DNA of 64,000 nucleotides from Trichobilharzia regenti (GCA_944472135.2 OX235262.1:169755509-169819508), one strand, 5' to 3'. Numbered from the stretch's first letter, positions 21,411 through 32,440 are shown. The notes: generated from the sequence alone by a model not told the origin. A program made the numbers and translations.

Positions 21411-21665
21411 TCTTCAACAACTCCAAAGATAAACTATCACATATGACCACTTCTATGTGTATCTACCAGTTTACTTGCTCATGTAAAGCGAGATATATAG
21501 ATCGTTGATGCGTGTTTTATCTAAAAGAGCCAGAGGACATTTTCCCACCTGGCTACGAAAAGGTAACTGTGGGTCACAATATATTTAACATCAGTCAGTC
21601 AATATGTAAGGAGAATTCATTCAAAGTAATCTACAGAATCAAAAGAAGGCTCGTGGAAACGGTAA
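21411..21665 (+). mobile_element. PLE GIY-YIG fragment
   Basis: Short plus-strand remnant reading SMCIYQFTCSCKARYIDR (about 21455-21508) and then KENSFKVIYRIKRRLVET (about 21615-21665), the GIY-YIG C-terminal region of PLEs. The RT part and 3' UTR are missing. Confidence 0.7.
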
Positions 21666-21699
21666 GCCTCTGTATGCATTTCACTAATCTAATAGCAGC

Positions 21700-22262
21700 T
21701 GAACCGTTGTTATTCATTATTGCTATTCCATTTGGAATCCGCGTGGAATATAAGGCTTCAACAGGATGTATCCATTTCACCCTGTTCTCTGCAGTCGTCT
21801 TTAGCTGCCTGCACGACCGACCGTAGGCTCTCATCTCCTCTTCACACAATCTCCTCCATGTCACATAGAAATCCATACCCAACTAGTCGTTTCCCATTCA
21901 TTTTCCTCTCGAGCGATAGCCTGGTGTGTGATGTCACTCGACACACTCATCAGTGTTTGTCCGGTCCACCTCAACTTTTTTCAGAATATTTGTTGAGCAA
22001 CAGGTTGTCAGTTGGCTTGTTCTCAGAGTTTCTTGGTGCTAATTCTTCCTGATCATTTGATCTTCAATAAGGAGTGAAGGCAGTTTTTGGTAAACGTTCT
22101 AAATGCTTTTAATGATGCGTCAAGTTGTTTAACTATATATAAAAGCATGGATTGGACACAATTGTTGTAAATCCGAATCTTATCACTTATGAAGAATGGA
22201 GGAGATTTCCAAGCTGATTTTGGATTGCTGATGGCCTGTCTTACATTTCCGATCCTGCCCTT
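21700..22262 (-). mobile_element. RTE-like non-LTR retrotransposon, 3' part
   Basis: Minus-strand copy with its 3' end near 21705-21760 (AATA-type tail and 'gtggaatataaggcttcaac' on plus) and 5' truncation near 22262. It contains the segment IRIYNNCVQSMLLY (about 22125-22170) that in this family precedes the 'GSETW' motif. Confidence 0.75.
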
Positions 22263-22489
22263 AAACAAAGATACTGCCTAGATAACTTGGGAAGGTTGTT
22301 AAGAGTATTCTGATATAAATCACAAAACAGTATTGTGAACGAACCCCAAAATATTTGTGCTATAGGATAGTTGTGTATGACTTTTTTCACTGCACATAAA
22401 ACCTTAAAAAAAACCTCAGAAAGTGGTACTAAGACTGTATACTGAGGTTTAAACACCATCTAATACGTTAGACAGCAGCTCACTATGCA

Positions 22490-23265
22490 TTACTATGTGA
22501 TACGTTAAGAAGACATTTTAAGAGCGAAGTTAGTCCAGGTATGCTTCACTGGACTGCTCCGTCCTCCTTTATGGCTGTGAAACCTGTCCATTGAGAGTGG
22601 AAGGTATGAAAATGCTGGCTATCTGTCTTTGATCATAGATATCTGCGTTCTATGTCCAGTGTTAGGTGGTATAATAGGGTGAGCAATATTGAGGTTAGGC
22701 ATCGGTCGAGTGCTAGGTAGGTGGGAGGGGAAATCAATACACGAGACTATGAAGTTACACCACTTGAGTGAGATGGTTAGGACATGTGTTAAGTATGCCT
22801 AACCATCGTTTACCATGACAGATAATGTAAGCTGACACAGGATGGATCAGATTGGAAAACAGCCAGTGGTTGTCAAACCAAATAACGACTTCATCAGTCA
22901 ATGAAATCCGCAACAGCTCGTTAAAGCCAGTCACGTAGGGAGGTGTAGGCTTCCTAGTTGAGGTCCTCAGGACAGTTAAAAACTAATGAAGGCTGGAGAC
23001 GATTGATGCTATGGCTCAAAATCGTTCTCAATGACTGGTGCAGATGCATCCACTCCTTTTGACTTATAATATCCAATAAAACAATATGGTTCTTCGTTAT
23101 TACTATTCCTTTTGCATCATACCTGTGTTTACGGTTCCTATTTAGCATTTCTTTTTACTTTCTTCTGTCGCTTTGTGTGCTACATGGAAGGAGTATGGCG
23201 ACTTGAACTGCTGCACATAAGTGCAAAGTTCTATAATGAAACCAGTCAGTCAGTCAGTCAGCTAT
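22490..23265 (+). mobile_element. Second non-LTR family (B), 3' end
   Basis: Plus-strand copy from the 'LLYGCETCPLRVEGM' segment (about 22560-22610) through the C-terminal protein and 3' UTR to the end 'gtgcaaagttctataatgaa' and a (CAGT)n tail. Stops interrupt it. It is inverted relative to the copy at 20105-21075, with which it shares an identical 207-bp tract. Confidence 0.75.
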
Positions 23266-23691
23266 GCAAACAAATTTTTAATTAGCTAATTAAGTGTCTA
23301 CTTATTATTGCTAATAGTAGTACAACAGGACTAGCAAAAACATTGAGCGGATCGTTTAAGATTCCATACGAAACTACTCTCCCAGAAACTGAAAACATTC
23401 TCAAAAAAAAAGTGAAAAAAAGATTGACCTCAATCATAGCAAACGCATTCATAAAGCAGTAGAATTAAATACCAAACAAGGACAAGTGTTGCAGCATACA
23501 AATACACACTTCTTAAGATCAAGTATGATGTTATGGGTATCACCTTGGTTCAGAAACTTGTTGGTGTAGTTAATTATCAAATAAAGAGTACACAAAATAC
23601 TGATTTAGCATGCCTTCATTCCACTACTCACTTCTATAAATACATTTTATTACTCTTGCGCCGTTTAATTATGAATAAGGGAAACACATAT
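23266..23691. other. Intronic sequence; AATAAA downstream of a small minus-strand frame
   Basis: AT-rich, no repeat recognised. On the minus strand an AATAAA lies about 45-50 bases beyond the stop of the frame at 23692-23841, which would suit a 3' terminal exon. Confidence 0.35.
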
Positions 23692-23841
23692 TTACTCAAT
23701 AGATGAGCTCAAAAGTATCTGAAATAAATGTCTCCTTAGAGGCGACGCAGTTTCCTCGACTTCCACCTCGTCTGTTAAAATTGCACGAAGCTGATCTATG
23801 CCTCTAACCAATTCTGGATATGTAGGGAGCAACACTATCAT
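23692..23841 (-). CDS. Small frame, possible terminal exon, function unknown
   Basis: Minus-strand frame of 49 codons from ATG (MIVLLPTYPELVRGIDQLRA...) to TAA, and the open frame extends a few codons upstream to an AG after a T-rich stretch. Composition is protein-like (acidic EVEVEE stretch, SPLRRHLFQILLSS) and richer in G+C than the flanking sequence. An AATAAA follows the stop. It could be an alternative last exon of the host gene, a nested gene, or a chance frame or old insertion. I do not recognise the protein. Confidence 0.3.
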   Translation of the reverse strand: MIVLLPTYPELVRGIDQLRAILTDEVEVEETASPLRRHLFQILLSSSIE

Positions 23842-24124
23842 CCAGTTGGTAAATAACTTTCCAAAATTTTAGAGCTACCCAACACAGATAGTTATACAAG
23901 GAGTTACTTCGAATAACTATTGACTCCATCGATTGTATACGAGATTAGAACGTGTCTAGAAAAGGTTGGTTCACAGGAGTAGTATTTCCTTTGAGAAAAT
24001 GTATTTTCAAACTGTACACTCTCATTTATGCTAAGTAAAATTAACTCTTTTTTGAATAGAATTCTCTGTTATCATGCATACCACTAATTTTACCCAACGT
24101 TAAAATATCTCAAGGAATAAGGTC

Positions 24125-24640
24125 ATAGACTGAACACACCTCCAATTTTTACATCCAGTCCTATGGCTATAGAATAAAGATTGGTACGGAAGCCTCTGGG
24201 ATGACAGTCGTAGCACATATCCAAGTCACCGAAGCCGGTGTTTCCAAAGTGACGAAACTCAACGCGTGGTGATCTCCACTGTGCCCAAACACGCCCTGCC
24301 GGTACTCAGAAGCAAACAATTCTACAGAAATAGTATTGATCAGATACGCAGAGTTGCCACACGTTCTTAGCTCTAAGAAGCCATTATTTACAAGCGTAAA
24401 GAGAGACTGCACGCACTGAAGAATTGTACACCTGACCTTTGGCCGTCAGGCTGACGTCACGACGGCATAAGAGATGGTCCGAGTTGCCACCTGCCACCCT
24501 AGATTTCCCTATACGGTTGGAGATCTCTTCCGTCACACCTCTGTCAGCACTTACACAACTATCTAGAGACACACGTATCGACAAATTCAGGCGGTTCACC
24601 TGCAAGGAAGAGTGCATGTACAAGTCCCTCCCAATCTTGT
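24125..24640 (-). mobile_element. Non-LTR retrotransposon fragment, subfamily related to B
   Basis: Minus strand. It reads 'SADRGVTEEISNRIGKSR', 'RRDVSLTAKGQVYNSSVRAV' and 'LYAC' (about 24384-24580), followed by the segment 'RQGVFGHSGDHHALSF' (about 24230-24300). These match the post-RT region of CETWPLR-type non-LTR elements. Two frames are needed to follow it. Confidence 0.65.
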
Positions 24641-25699
24641 ATCAGTACTTTGCACTCAGACAGTGAAAAGCATATACCATACTTATAGACAATGATTGCC
24701 AAATGATTAAGTGAGATTTAGGTAGCTTGTATGCTATCGAACAATACAACGACATAGTCTGAATACTCGTGAGGACAGGAGCAGAGGAATGCATTTGAGG
24801 TGAGGATAATCGTATTCGGATTCGAGTCAATACGCCTATTACATACAGCATCGAACCCGAATTCGAGCAATATTATATCAAATTATAAAAAAGTTAACGA
24901 CGTGTTACAGGCCACATCATCCCCTTCCCCCCCTCTATTTCATAAACTTCAACCCGACTCTTTAACCATTCATGTTAAATTATTTTTTCTTATCACATAT
25001 GAGCACTTTGTAATGCCACAAATGGCCTTATACAAACCCAATATCAAAAAGCACGACTCTATAGCAGGAAAAAAAAGGTGTAGAAAAAGATACTATTTCT
25101 TCAATTATAAAATCCTTATTTTCAAACAAATTTGCAAATGAATGAGTTCGAGAGGAGAAATTTCATCTGAGTTTCCTTGTGCAAAACCAAAATCATTCAG
25201 ACCGTAATATATATGTGACCTATTTGATACCATAAATGTGTTAATGAAGCAGGCAGACAAAAATACATGATCTTATTTACTGCTGATTGATTCATATGAG
25301 TAGTAGAATACCTTTCAGTAGGGGTTGCTAGTCAGATCAAAGTAATCTACAACACCGGATACCCGTTTCACTAATTTACGGTCAAGCTAATCAGCTGTGC
25401 TACTTTCGGTTTGAATCACCTGAAAAAGCAAGCACTACTGGTTAATGTGAGTGGTATTCAACTACTCATATGAATTAATCAATTCATCAATCAGTAGTAT
25501 GTGTCATCATGAATTCAATATTTACTTTTCATATCTATTTTATAAGTGACAACTCAACAGACTTTGATTACAATGAAGTAACACGATAAACATAGGGTGG
25601 GGAGATGAGTGTGCTTTCAAAATTCTTCTTAACCGACTCCACAGTTATAAATATACACACCCGTAGACCACCCAGAAGTTGGGACTCGATCTCTATAGA
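24641..25699. other. Intronic sequence, nothing recognised
   Basis: About 1 kb of AT-rich DNA without SINE boxes, RT motifs or terminal repeats. A 113-codon plus frame at 24800-25141 is low-complexity (Lys, Phe, Ile) and has no splice context. Confidence 0.5.
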
Positions 25700-25925
25700 C
25701 AGAAGTTGGAATTCCTTGGCTGATCACTGAATCAGGTCCCAGTATATGAATGGTCTACGAGGTGGCCTTGGAAATGGAAGGTCCTGTGTTCGAACCCCGG
25801 TGGATGGATGGGTGCGCACTTTGAAGAGTGTCAAACCAGGACGAAACAGCTGTCCAGTATTCTCATGTTATCCAGTGGTTCTCTATATGATCTCATCTCG
25901 TGATCAAACCAGTAACCAGTCAAAT
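25700..25925 (+). mobile_element. tRNA-headed, hammerhead-bearing SINE, family 2
   Basis: Typical order for this family: 'gcatcccagtggttgaatgg'-like A-box region (here 'gtcccagtatatgaatggtc'), B-box-like 'gtgttcgaacccc', decayed hammerhead-like 'gtcaaaccaggacgaaacag', then 'ctgtccagta' and 'agtggttctct'. Non-coding. Confidence 0.75.
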
Positions 25926-26324
25926 TCTTGCAAAATAACATCTGACAATATATGCATAATAATGCATAATGTATAATACAATAACCACAGTCAAGACAGC
26001 AATCACATTGTATCGAAAACTGTTTTTTTTCGGTAGACAGACGGCTGAATTAGATGTAATGTTAATCAGTTGGTTTAGTAGTTTAAATGTATATGTACGT
26101 GTGTGTGTGTGTTTGTCTGAAATAGAAAATCAATACAAGACAAAATGTTTCAATGACATTTTCATGTATTCACAATTAACACACACACACACACAAAGCA
26201 GATGCAGACCTCAAATTGAAGTGTTCGTTATACACTCAAGAATACCGGGGGGGGGGGGGCTGTTTAAAAACTGACCTACCAAAAACCACCACCAACATCA
26301 CCCCCACCAATGTATTGCATATGA
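25926..26324. repeat. Simple repeats: GT, AC and a G run
   Basis: Holds (GT)n near 26097-26112, (AC)n near 26179-26196 and a run of 13 G at 26247-26259. A G run of this length is prone to sequencing and replication error. Confidence 0.8.
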
Positions 26325-26760
26325 TTCCTCCTGTTCACTTTGTTTTAATCAATTAAAATATGACCTCCAATGATATTGTTTACTCAAGCGAGTATTTAAA
26401 ATGTTTACAACGTGTTGATTCTGTAGTTTCTATAAAACTGGATAAAAATCATAATTAAGAGTGACAATGTATCCTCAATACAAGAGGCAACTGTCCATGA
26501 GTTATGTCCTCAGCCTTCATAGTGTACTCCTGAACAATTGTACTCCTTTAACAATTGGTTTTCAACCAAATGTTGTGCACTTCTCCAAGGAGACAATGAA
26601 GAGTTGTTATAATAGACTGGTTTGTGTGTCAGGTCAGAAAGCAGTGTATCATACGACCTACAGTCAAGCCTGTATTTTATTTACAGATCCTGAACGAAGG
26701 GAGAATATCATGTGATAAACAAGGCTGGAGATTCTGTACATTAATATAAGTTATATATAT
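26325..26760 (+). repeat. Unclassified dispersed repeat (D), copy 2
   Basis: Colinear with 5500-5895 ('cactttgttttaat', 'agtgtactcctgaac', 'ggttttcaacc...cacttctccaag', 'gaatatcatg'). Longer inside by an inserted 'aattgtactcctttaac' duplication. No protein-like frame is conserved between the copies. Confidence 0.55.
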
Positions 26761-26807
26761 ATCCATAATAGTGAATGAATGAATGATTTAGTGTTGTCAA
26801 CACCATT

Positions 26808-27896
26808 ATTAATATTATTGTTCCCTTGGGTTACTAGTGAAACATACTGCTTCAACTGCACCTCTTCCTTCTGCTGTACTTTTCACCTCCATCCATGTTA
26901 AACCATACTGTTTCAACTCCTCTTTACACGATCTCCTCCATGTCACCCTTCCACTTTAGTCCCACTCACCGCTTGCATCCCTTTCGGCCTGGTTCCACTC
27001 CAGCAATGGCCTAACGCGCGCGCGATGTCACCCAGTGGTCTCCTCAGCGAGCGAGTGTCCAATCCACCTCCACTTTCTCCTGCATATTTGCTGGGCGGCG
27101 ATTGGTTCTTGTTTTGTTTTGTTTGTTCCCATAGTTTCTTCTTGGTGATTCTTTCCGGCCATCTGATCTTCAGTATAGATTCAGCGTAGACAGTTGTTGA
27201 TAAAGGTGTGCAATAGACTACTGGAAATATTCTTTGTGACCCGCCCGCCAAGTTTCTGATCCGTAGAGAAGAACTGACTTGACGTGTTTGTATTGAAAAT
27301 CAAACCGAATATTGTTATTGATGCTGGCTGAGTGACGAAGATTCCCAGATTGGTTTCAGGTTGATGAGTGAATGTGTTTTTCGCCTTCTCGATGACTTTT
27401 GATTTGACATCCTCGTCCGTTCCGACGGCCTGTAGTTGAGACAATGCTCCCTAGATAAGTGAATGAAGTAACTAACCACTTTCAAATCCCTCCCGTTGAT
27501 GGTGATTGGCGCTGGATGTTGCTGGCTGGTTGGTTATTTTCATAATCTCCGTCTTGTCTATGTTAACCTGGAGTCCTTCCTGTCTTCCTCGGCTGCTTCT
27601 TCGACCAGTTTCTCGGTCGATTTTCGCTTGTAAGTCTTCGATTTTGTGTGACACCAAACATAAATCATCCGCACGCAAAATCCAGGTCTTCTAGGTTCAT
27701 CACGTCGGTCGGTCCAGGATATCCCTGTCCCGTTTCTCGTTTCCCACTGTCTGACGCATAATCCAGTCAATCCACCACAATTAGGAATATCATTCATTGG
27801 TGATAATAAGCACCCTTGTCTGACTCCTGTGTTTACTCCAAACGCCCCTCTGAGTTTTCCGATGTGGATCACTTGACATGCGCCGTTGTCGTACAG
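26808..27896 (-). mobile_element. RTE-like non-LTR retrotransposon, RT palm to 3' end
   Basis: Minus-strand copy with the family 3' end near 26820 ('cccttgggttactagtgaaa' on plus). The protein includes MIHIGKLRGAFGVNTGVRQG (RT motif B, about 27815-27872), then ADDLCLVSHKIEDLQAK (about 27630-27680, the ADD part of motif C), VNIDKTEIMKITNQP, and the C-terminal CRKWRW-type segment near 27080. Frameshifts separate the pieces. It ends exactly where the left arm of a PLE pair starts. Confidence 0.85.
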
Positions 27897-28210
27897 CTAT
27901 CAACAACATTAATGTTGTTGTTTAAATAACATCGAAATAATCAATAATAATAACATCAACGGATTTCAGTTGGATAGCATCAACAACATAACAATACACT
28001 GAATGAATATCAGATAGGCAAATTAGGAAAGATACAAAAATAATACAAATTCATGCATGAATTTATAGTCTCCACTGAAGGCGACCAGTCAGGGCAATAG
28101 TAGTGATTGGTTGGACTTGATTCTTTCGCACACAAAACACTGGTTGTGTCACACGAATTGCGATAGCCCCTACTATGTGGAGCATGCGGTACCCGGATGT
28201 TTTTAGGCAA
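27897..28210 (-). mobile_element. PLE 3' end, inverted partner of the PLE at 28.2-29.6 kb
   Basis: Reverse complement of about 29211-29471 with short indels. Shared words include the 20-base palindrome 'caacaacattaatgttgttg', 'caacggatttcagttggata' and 'agcatgcggtacccgg'. It meets the plus-strand PLE head to head near 28205. Confidence 0.8.
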
Positions 28211-28676
28211 TATTGGCATCTCAATGGAAATCCTAAAAGAATTTTTATTAGGGTGTAGCATGAATGTGAATTTTAAATTCGTTGGCACACTTTACAGACA
28301 AGTGGATCGGGTGACGATGGGCCCCATTTTAGCAGATTTCTTCCTAAGTAAGCTAGAAAATAGACCTTTGAACAACATTATCAGAGAATTCTCATCTTAT
28401 TACCGGCATAAGGATGACATCTTTATTCTTTTTAATAATGATTCGGATAGGAACACAATCATTACTCAATTCAATGAAGTACATTCGGCTATGAAATTCA
28501 CATGCGAAGAAGAATCCCAAAACAGAATTGCCTTCCTGGATGTCCTCCTTACAAAAAAACCAGATGGTAGCATAAAAAGAAATTTGCATAGGGAAAGTAC
28601 TTGGACAGGACGTTATACACATTTTCACACCTTCGTTTCTATCAAGCACAATGGAGAGCCTCAGCCACTGAGTTAG
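28197..28676 (+). pseudogene. PLE reverse transcriptase fragment
   Basis: 159-codon frame covering the palm of a PLE RT. The catalytic motif reads HKDD rather than Y-[IV]-DD: both aspartates are present but the preceding Tyr is changed. The N-terminal third of RT is absent. A stop follows at 28677 and remaining RT codons continue in broken frames to about 28900. Confidence 0.75.
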
Positions 28677-29570
28677 AGATATATGTTCAGAAGAGGTAAC
28701 TGAAGATGAACTACGGATTGCATATGATACCTTGACTGTAAATAGCTATCCCGACAAATTTATCAAGAAACACATGACAAAGAAAGTGGAAAAGGACTAC
28801 TCACTATTCGTAAACAAGAAGCCTTTATACATAAGACTGCAGTCCAAGGGCGATCGAACTAGCGAAATAATTATGAAGAAATTAAGAAAATCACTTTAAA
28901 GAGCTTTCAATGCTGACAAAATACAAGACTTATTTTCTACACGACCGTTAATGATGCCTTGATTGAAAGATGAAGTACCTAGATTAACCACTTCAAATTG
29001 TATCTACCAATTCAACTGAGCATGTGGAGCAAGTTATATTGGCTGTTACTCTAAGAACTTGTTTTTTCCTGCTCAGAAACATCCACCAGTGTGGTTAAAT
29101 AAAAATGTAATGAGAAGCATCAACAATTCGATATTAGACCACCTGGTCCAAACCAGCCATAAAGCCAGCACTGACGAATCCTTCTCCACAATTATCTATC
29201 GGGTACCAAATAAATTGCCAAAATATCCGGGTACCGCATGCTCCACATAATAGCAGGGGCTATCGCAATTCGTGTGATACAACTAGTGCTTTGTGTGCAA
29301 AAGAATCAATTATTATTTATGATTATTATTTTTGTATCTTTCCTAATTTGCCTGTCTGATATTCATTCAGTGTATTGTTATGTTGTTGATGCTATCCAAC
29401 TGAAATCCGTTGATGTTATTATTATTGATTATTTCGATGTTATTTAAACAACAACATTAATGTTGTTGATAACACTAACTTATTCATTCATTCACTATTA
29501 TATGTATGCATAACTGTAGAACCTTGTGATGATGAAGTTATCGAAAAGAATATTTTTTGTTCAGTAACCA
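28200..29570 (+). mobile_element. Penelope-like element, RT to 3' end
   Basis: Plus-strand PLE that begins inside RT (GCSMNVNFKFVGTLYRQVDR) and continues with MGPILADFFLSKLENRP, a catalytic-region YRHKDDIFIL, QNRIAFLDVLLTKKPDGS and STWTGRYTHFHTF to 28676. A GIY-YIG part follows (NCIYQF, ACGASYIG about 28995-29045; NSILDHLVQTSHKAS about 29125-29165), then a 3' UTR with a terminal motif near 29510-29560. Stops at several places. Confidence 0.8.
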
Positions 29571-29704
29571 TCCTTCTGAAAATTTTAATAGGCATTTTTA
29601 TTCAGAAATAATTTTCTTAGCTGTTTACGTCTTTTTCTTATAAATATAATTTAATTTGAATACCAAATATAAATACTGGGAATTTCTCTAAATTATAGTT
29701 TTAA

Positions 29705-29945
29705 AAAAGCGTCGGTGGTACAGCAGTCAGGACTCTCGCCGACCATCCACATGGCCCGAGGTTCGATCCCCGGCCACCGTCGCACTCCTTTACCTCGCTA
29801 AACCAGAAATAAAGCTGGTAAAGAGGAAAGGTTGGGCGTGAGACTAGCTACCTCATCCTGTAAAAATAAACAGTGCAACAGAAACTTTAAGCCACTAGCT
29901 TGAGGCCCTATGTTCCACTGAGAACGTGAAGGAAAAATTATTATA
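29705..29945 (+). mobile_element. tRNA-headed SINE, family 1
   Basis: Well-kept copy. A-box-like 'ggtacagcagtcaggactc', B-box-like 'gaggttcgatccccgg', the 'cctttacctcgctaaaccag' body, and 'gttccactgagaacg' before an A-rich tail. The 3' section resembles the end of the RTE-like family ('gttccactcggaaccc'), which may explain how the SINE was mobilised (inference). Confidence 0.8.
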
Positions 29946-30351
29946 TATATTATAGTTATAAAAAGCATGGCTTTGACTAAAACGACATTGAAATCGCAAA
30001 TTGTCTTCATTTAAGTATCAGTGTAGATTACAACAAGAACTAACAACCGTTAGAGAGAGAAAGAGAGATAAAGAGTCAGTGAGATTTAGGGAGCACTTGA
30101 AAGCTGGTTTGTCACAGTCTGGTACTCTTTTTCAGTTGACACGACAACGAGTCACCAGGGAGGGAACACGGAAGCTTCACAAGAGGGTATGTTGATGACA
30201 TGTTTGTTATACTTAATACACTAAAACATGCCTTCCATTCCGTGATAATATTTTACATGACTAAAAAACATCGAATTTAAAAAGTAGTGCAGGCACAGTA
30301 GAAATTCTTATCTGGTAAATGTCATATTTTTCTGTTCTTATTTATTTATTA
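29946..30351. other. Intronic sequence, nothing secure
   Basis: A plus-strand 64-codon frame at 30001-30195 is Arg/Lys-rich (RERKRDKESVRFREHLK). It has no clear acceptor or donor pair and no counterpart, so I do not call it a gene. Confidence 0.45.
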
Positions 30352-30592
30352 TTTTATTTTATTCTTTCCCTTTCCCATGGGAACAGAGGGCTTCAAACTA
30401 GACGTTTGAAGTTTCGGTAGCAGTGGTTCTATTTCTATGCGGTTGGATTGCTAGTCTTACGCCCAACCTTCCCTCTTTGCCTGGCTAATTACCAGCTAGG
30501 GGAGGTTTGGTAGTGCGTTGGCCGGGGATTGCACTGAAAACCTCCTAAGTGGCTGGTGAACATCCTATCTGTGCGCCACCGATGCACTTTTT
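30352..30592 (-). mobile_element. tRNA-headed SINE, family 1
   Basis: Minus-strand copy: tRNA-like head near 30530-30592, body with 'ccaggcaaagagggaaggtt', tail 'gggaaagggaaagaataaaa' near 30352-30380. Confidence 0.75.
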
Positions 30593-30922
30593 GTTAAGTA
30601 CAGATTCAAATACCCAAAAGTATATCCATAGGGACTGTATCTGAAATTTGGCGGTTTTTGTCCAATAAGCTGGAAAAATCTGTTTCAGACATTGTTCCGC
30701 AATATGAAGATATTTTGTTTGAGAGGAATACTTGATGCGGAAATTGCTACTGTTGAAAAGTGCTTACGCCATAATGAAAAATTTTAAAAAGACGCCAAGT
30801 GAAAGCGCGAAATTCGATACGGATGAGGAGAAACTAGTCTGGTTAAAGGTTGGGTTCAAGGGTGTTTAGATGTTTAGGAGAATTACAAACGCTCAAAGGA
30901 TGGAGAGAGGGGAATTATCCAG
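30593..30922. other. Intronic sequence, nothing recognised
   Basis: No repeat signature. A 33-codon plus-strand frame near 30690-30787 has no support beyond being open. Confidence 0.4.
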
Positions 30923-31420
30923 TTACCACTGATATGAGAATAAAACTTGGGCACTGTGGTAGAGTATAATTCCATTACGGATAAAATTTTGCGCAAATAC
31001 CAGAGATATGGAAGATATTATAACTGCCAGTCAAATCAGAGGATAATACATAATGTTAAAATATATTTCAATTCACATTCTAACATTCTAACAAGTTACT
31101 AATTTTGACTATAAAAAACACTAGGCTTATTTCCCATCTGATTGTATTTTATTGATAACACCAATATTATTTCTGAATGCGCTTCATTTAACATTGACTT
31201 TATTCAAATGTCTAATCAATTTTTACTCATGTATATATACGGAGCAAGAAAGTCATGTGAGTGCCTTGATATGATTATGAGTAGCAATAAATTGTACTCG
31301 AAACATGGTCATCAGTAAACATTACTGTATAACACTGAGTGACACTTCATCAAAATGTTGTTCACAACATAATTATAGTCTACACCAGCGCCCAAGTTTT
31401 ATCCTCTTATCAATGAGTCT
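30923..31420 (+). repeat. Foldback element C3 with terminal inverted repeats
   Basis: A left terminal repeat of about 68 bp (30923-30990) is the reverse complement of the right end (about 31351-31420). The 12-base word 'aaaacttgggc(a/g)c' and its complement sit at matching distances. The interior is colinear with foldback element C1 ('cataccagagatatggaag', 'cttatttcccatctgattg', 'ccttgatatgattatgag'). About 0.5 kb, non-coding. No target duplication found. Confidence 0.65.
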
Positions 31421-31599
31421 TAGGGACTCTGGAAACCCCAACGCGGCTGTCAACATCTCATTGAGTGGTGCAAACGAACAACCAAAGAATTCATGAGCGG
31501 GGAGGGGTTCAGGGTTAAATCCAAAGATGGTGTAATCAAGTGAAAGAGAAAGTAAAGACATTCAGGGGATAGGCGAAGACTGATAATCTCTTCTTTCTG

Positions 31600-32000
31600 A
31601 ACATATAAATTGGATTTCAAGCGTTTGATGACGATTGCTTCGGAAAACTTGAAGAGAAATGAACTATTTTTATCTATTGATAATTCTAAAAAACTTCATG
31701 ATGTTCACCTTATGATCCGTTTTGATGAGATGTCTCACCATTGGCTCTTATGTAAAACCGTTTGTTCCCTTAAGACATGTCCTTATTGGTACATGTTCAC
31801 AAAATCTAAGACGTACCCTTCTTTCTGTTCTCCCAATGTAACAGCTACCGCAGATACATGTAACTTCGTATTCAGATTTAGAGTTAACACGAGAAGTGTA
31901 TCTGTCGACTTTTGACTGTACCTAAAGGCATGCTGTCCGGTAAGCGAGAATCTGGCTAGTGAGGTATTCAATCTTCTTTTAACTTCATGGATAGGTGTCA
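31600..32000 (-). mobile_element. PLE GIY-YIG fragment
   Basis: Minus strand. It reads EVTCICGSCYIGRTERR and LRFCEHVPIRTC (about 31790-31880), then VRHLIKTDHKVNIMK (about 31695-31740), with one stop between them. The same subfamily as the PLE at 16.9-18.6 kb, whose copy stops just after SEHV. This copy shows what should follow. Confidence 0.75.
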
Positions 32001-32009
32001 CATATATTC

Positions 32010-32110
32010 ACCTGACCCCCCTTAGCTTTTGTGCAACCTATACCTTTTTTTAGCCAACATTGCTTGTTGAGGATGGCGGTGGCTTGGCATACATAAAACA
32101 TATCCTTTCA
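32010..32110 (-). mobile_element. Short fragment of second non-LTR family (B)
   Basis: About 100 bp matching the B segment around 20510-20560 and 48200-48270 ('cagctaacatcgcttgtcga', 'gcttggcatac'). Too short to classify further. Confidence 0.5.
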
Positions 32111-32440
32111 CTCAATAAACGAAATGAGTAAGACGCTTTAACAGCTAGTCAGACTAACTGAACACATTTAACTAGATGATGCTCAAAGAAAATCAACTGT
32201 TTTTCTTTATCGAAAGTTTAGCTGAAAAGGTATCATGTGAGTTGGGTGAACCATTAAGGATTGTTGTTACGCTTAAGGAAGTCAATCTCAATATATTGAC
32301 ACGTTAGACAAGTAGGAAATAAAGCTAAAACCAATAGAGGAGAAAGCTAGAAGAGTAATGCTATTTAAATTAGGACTAAAATTGAGCAAATAAATTAGAT
32401 GACGTAAAAGTCGCCCACGCTTAGCGTCCCGAAAAAAAAC
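32111..32440. other. Intronic sequence, nothing recognised
   Basis: AT-rich sequence before a PLE fragment. No coding or repeat signal seen. Confidence 0.4.

Noticed and set aside
24800..25141. 113-codon plus-strand frame
   Set aside because: Low-complexity AT-rich composition, no motifs and no splice signals.
30001..30195. 64-codon Arg/Lys-rich plus-strand frame
   Set aside because: No splice context, no homologue recognised, and it lies on the strand opposite to the host gene.
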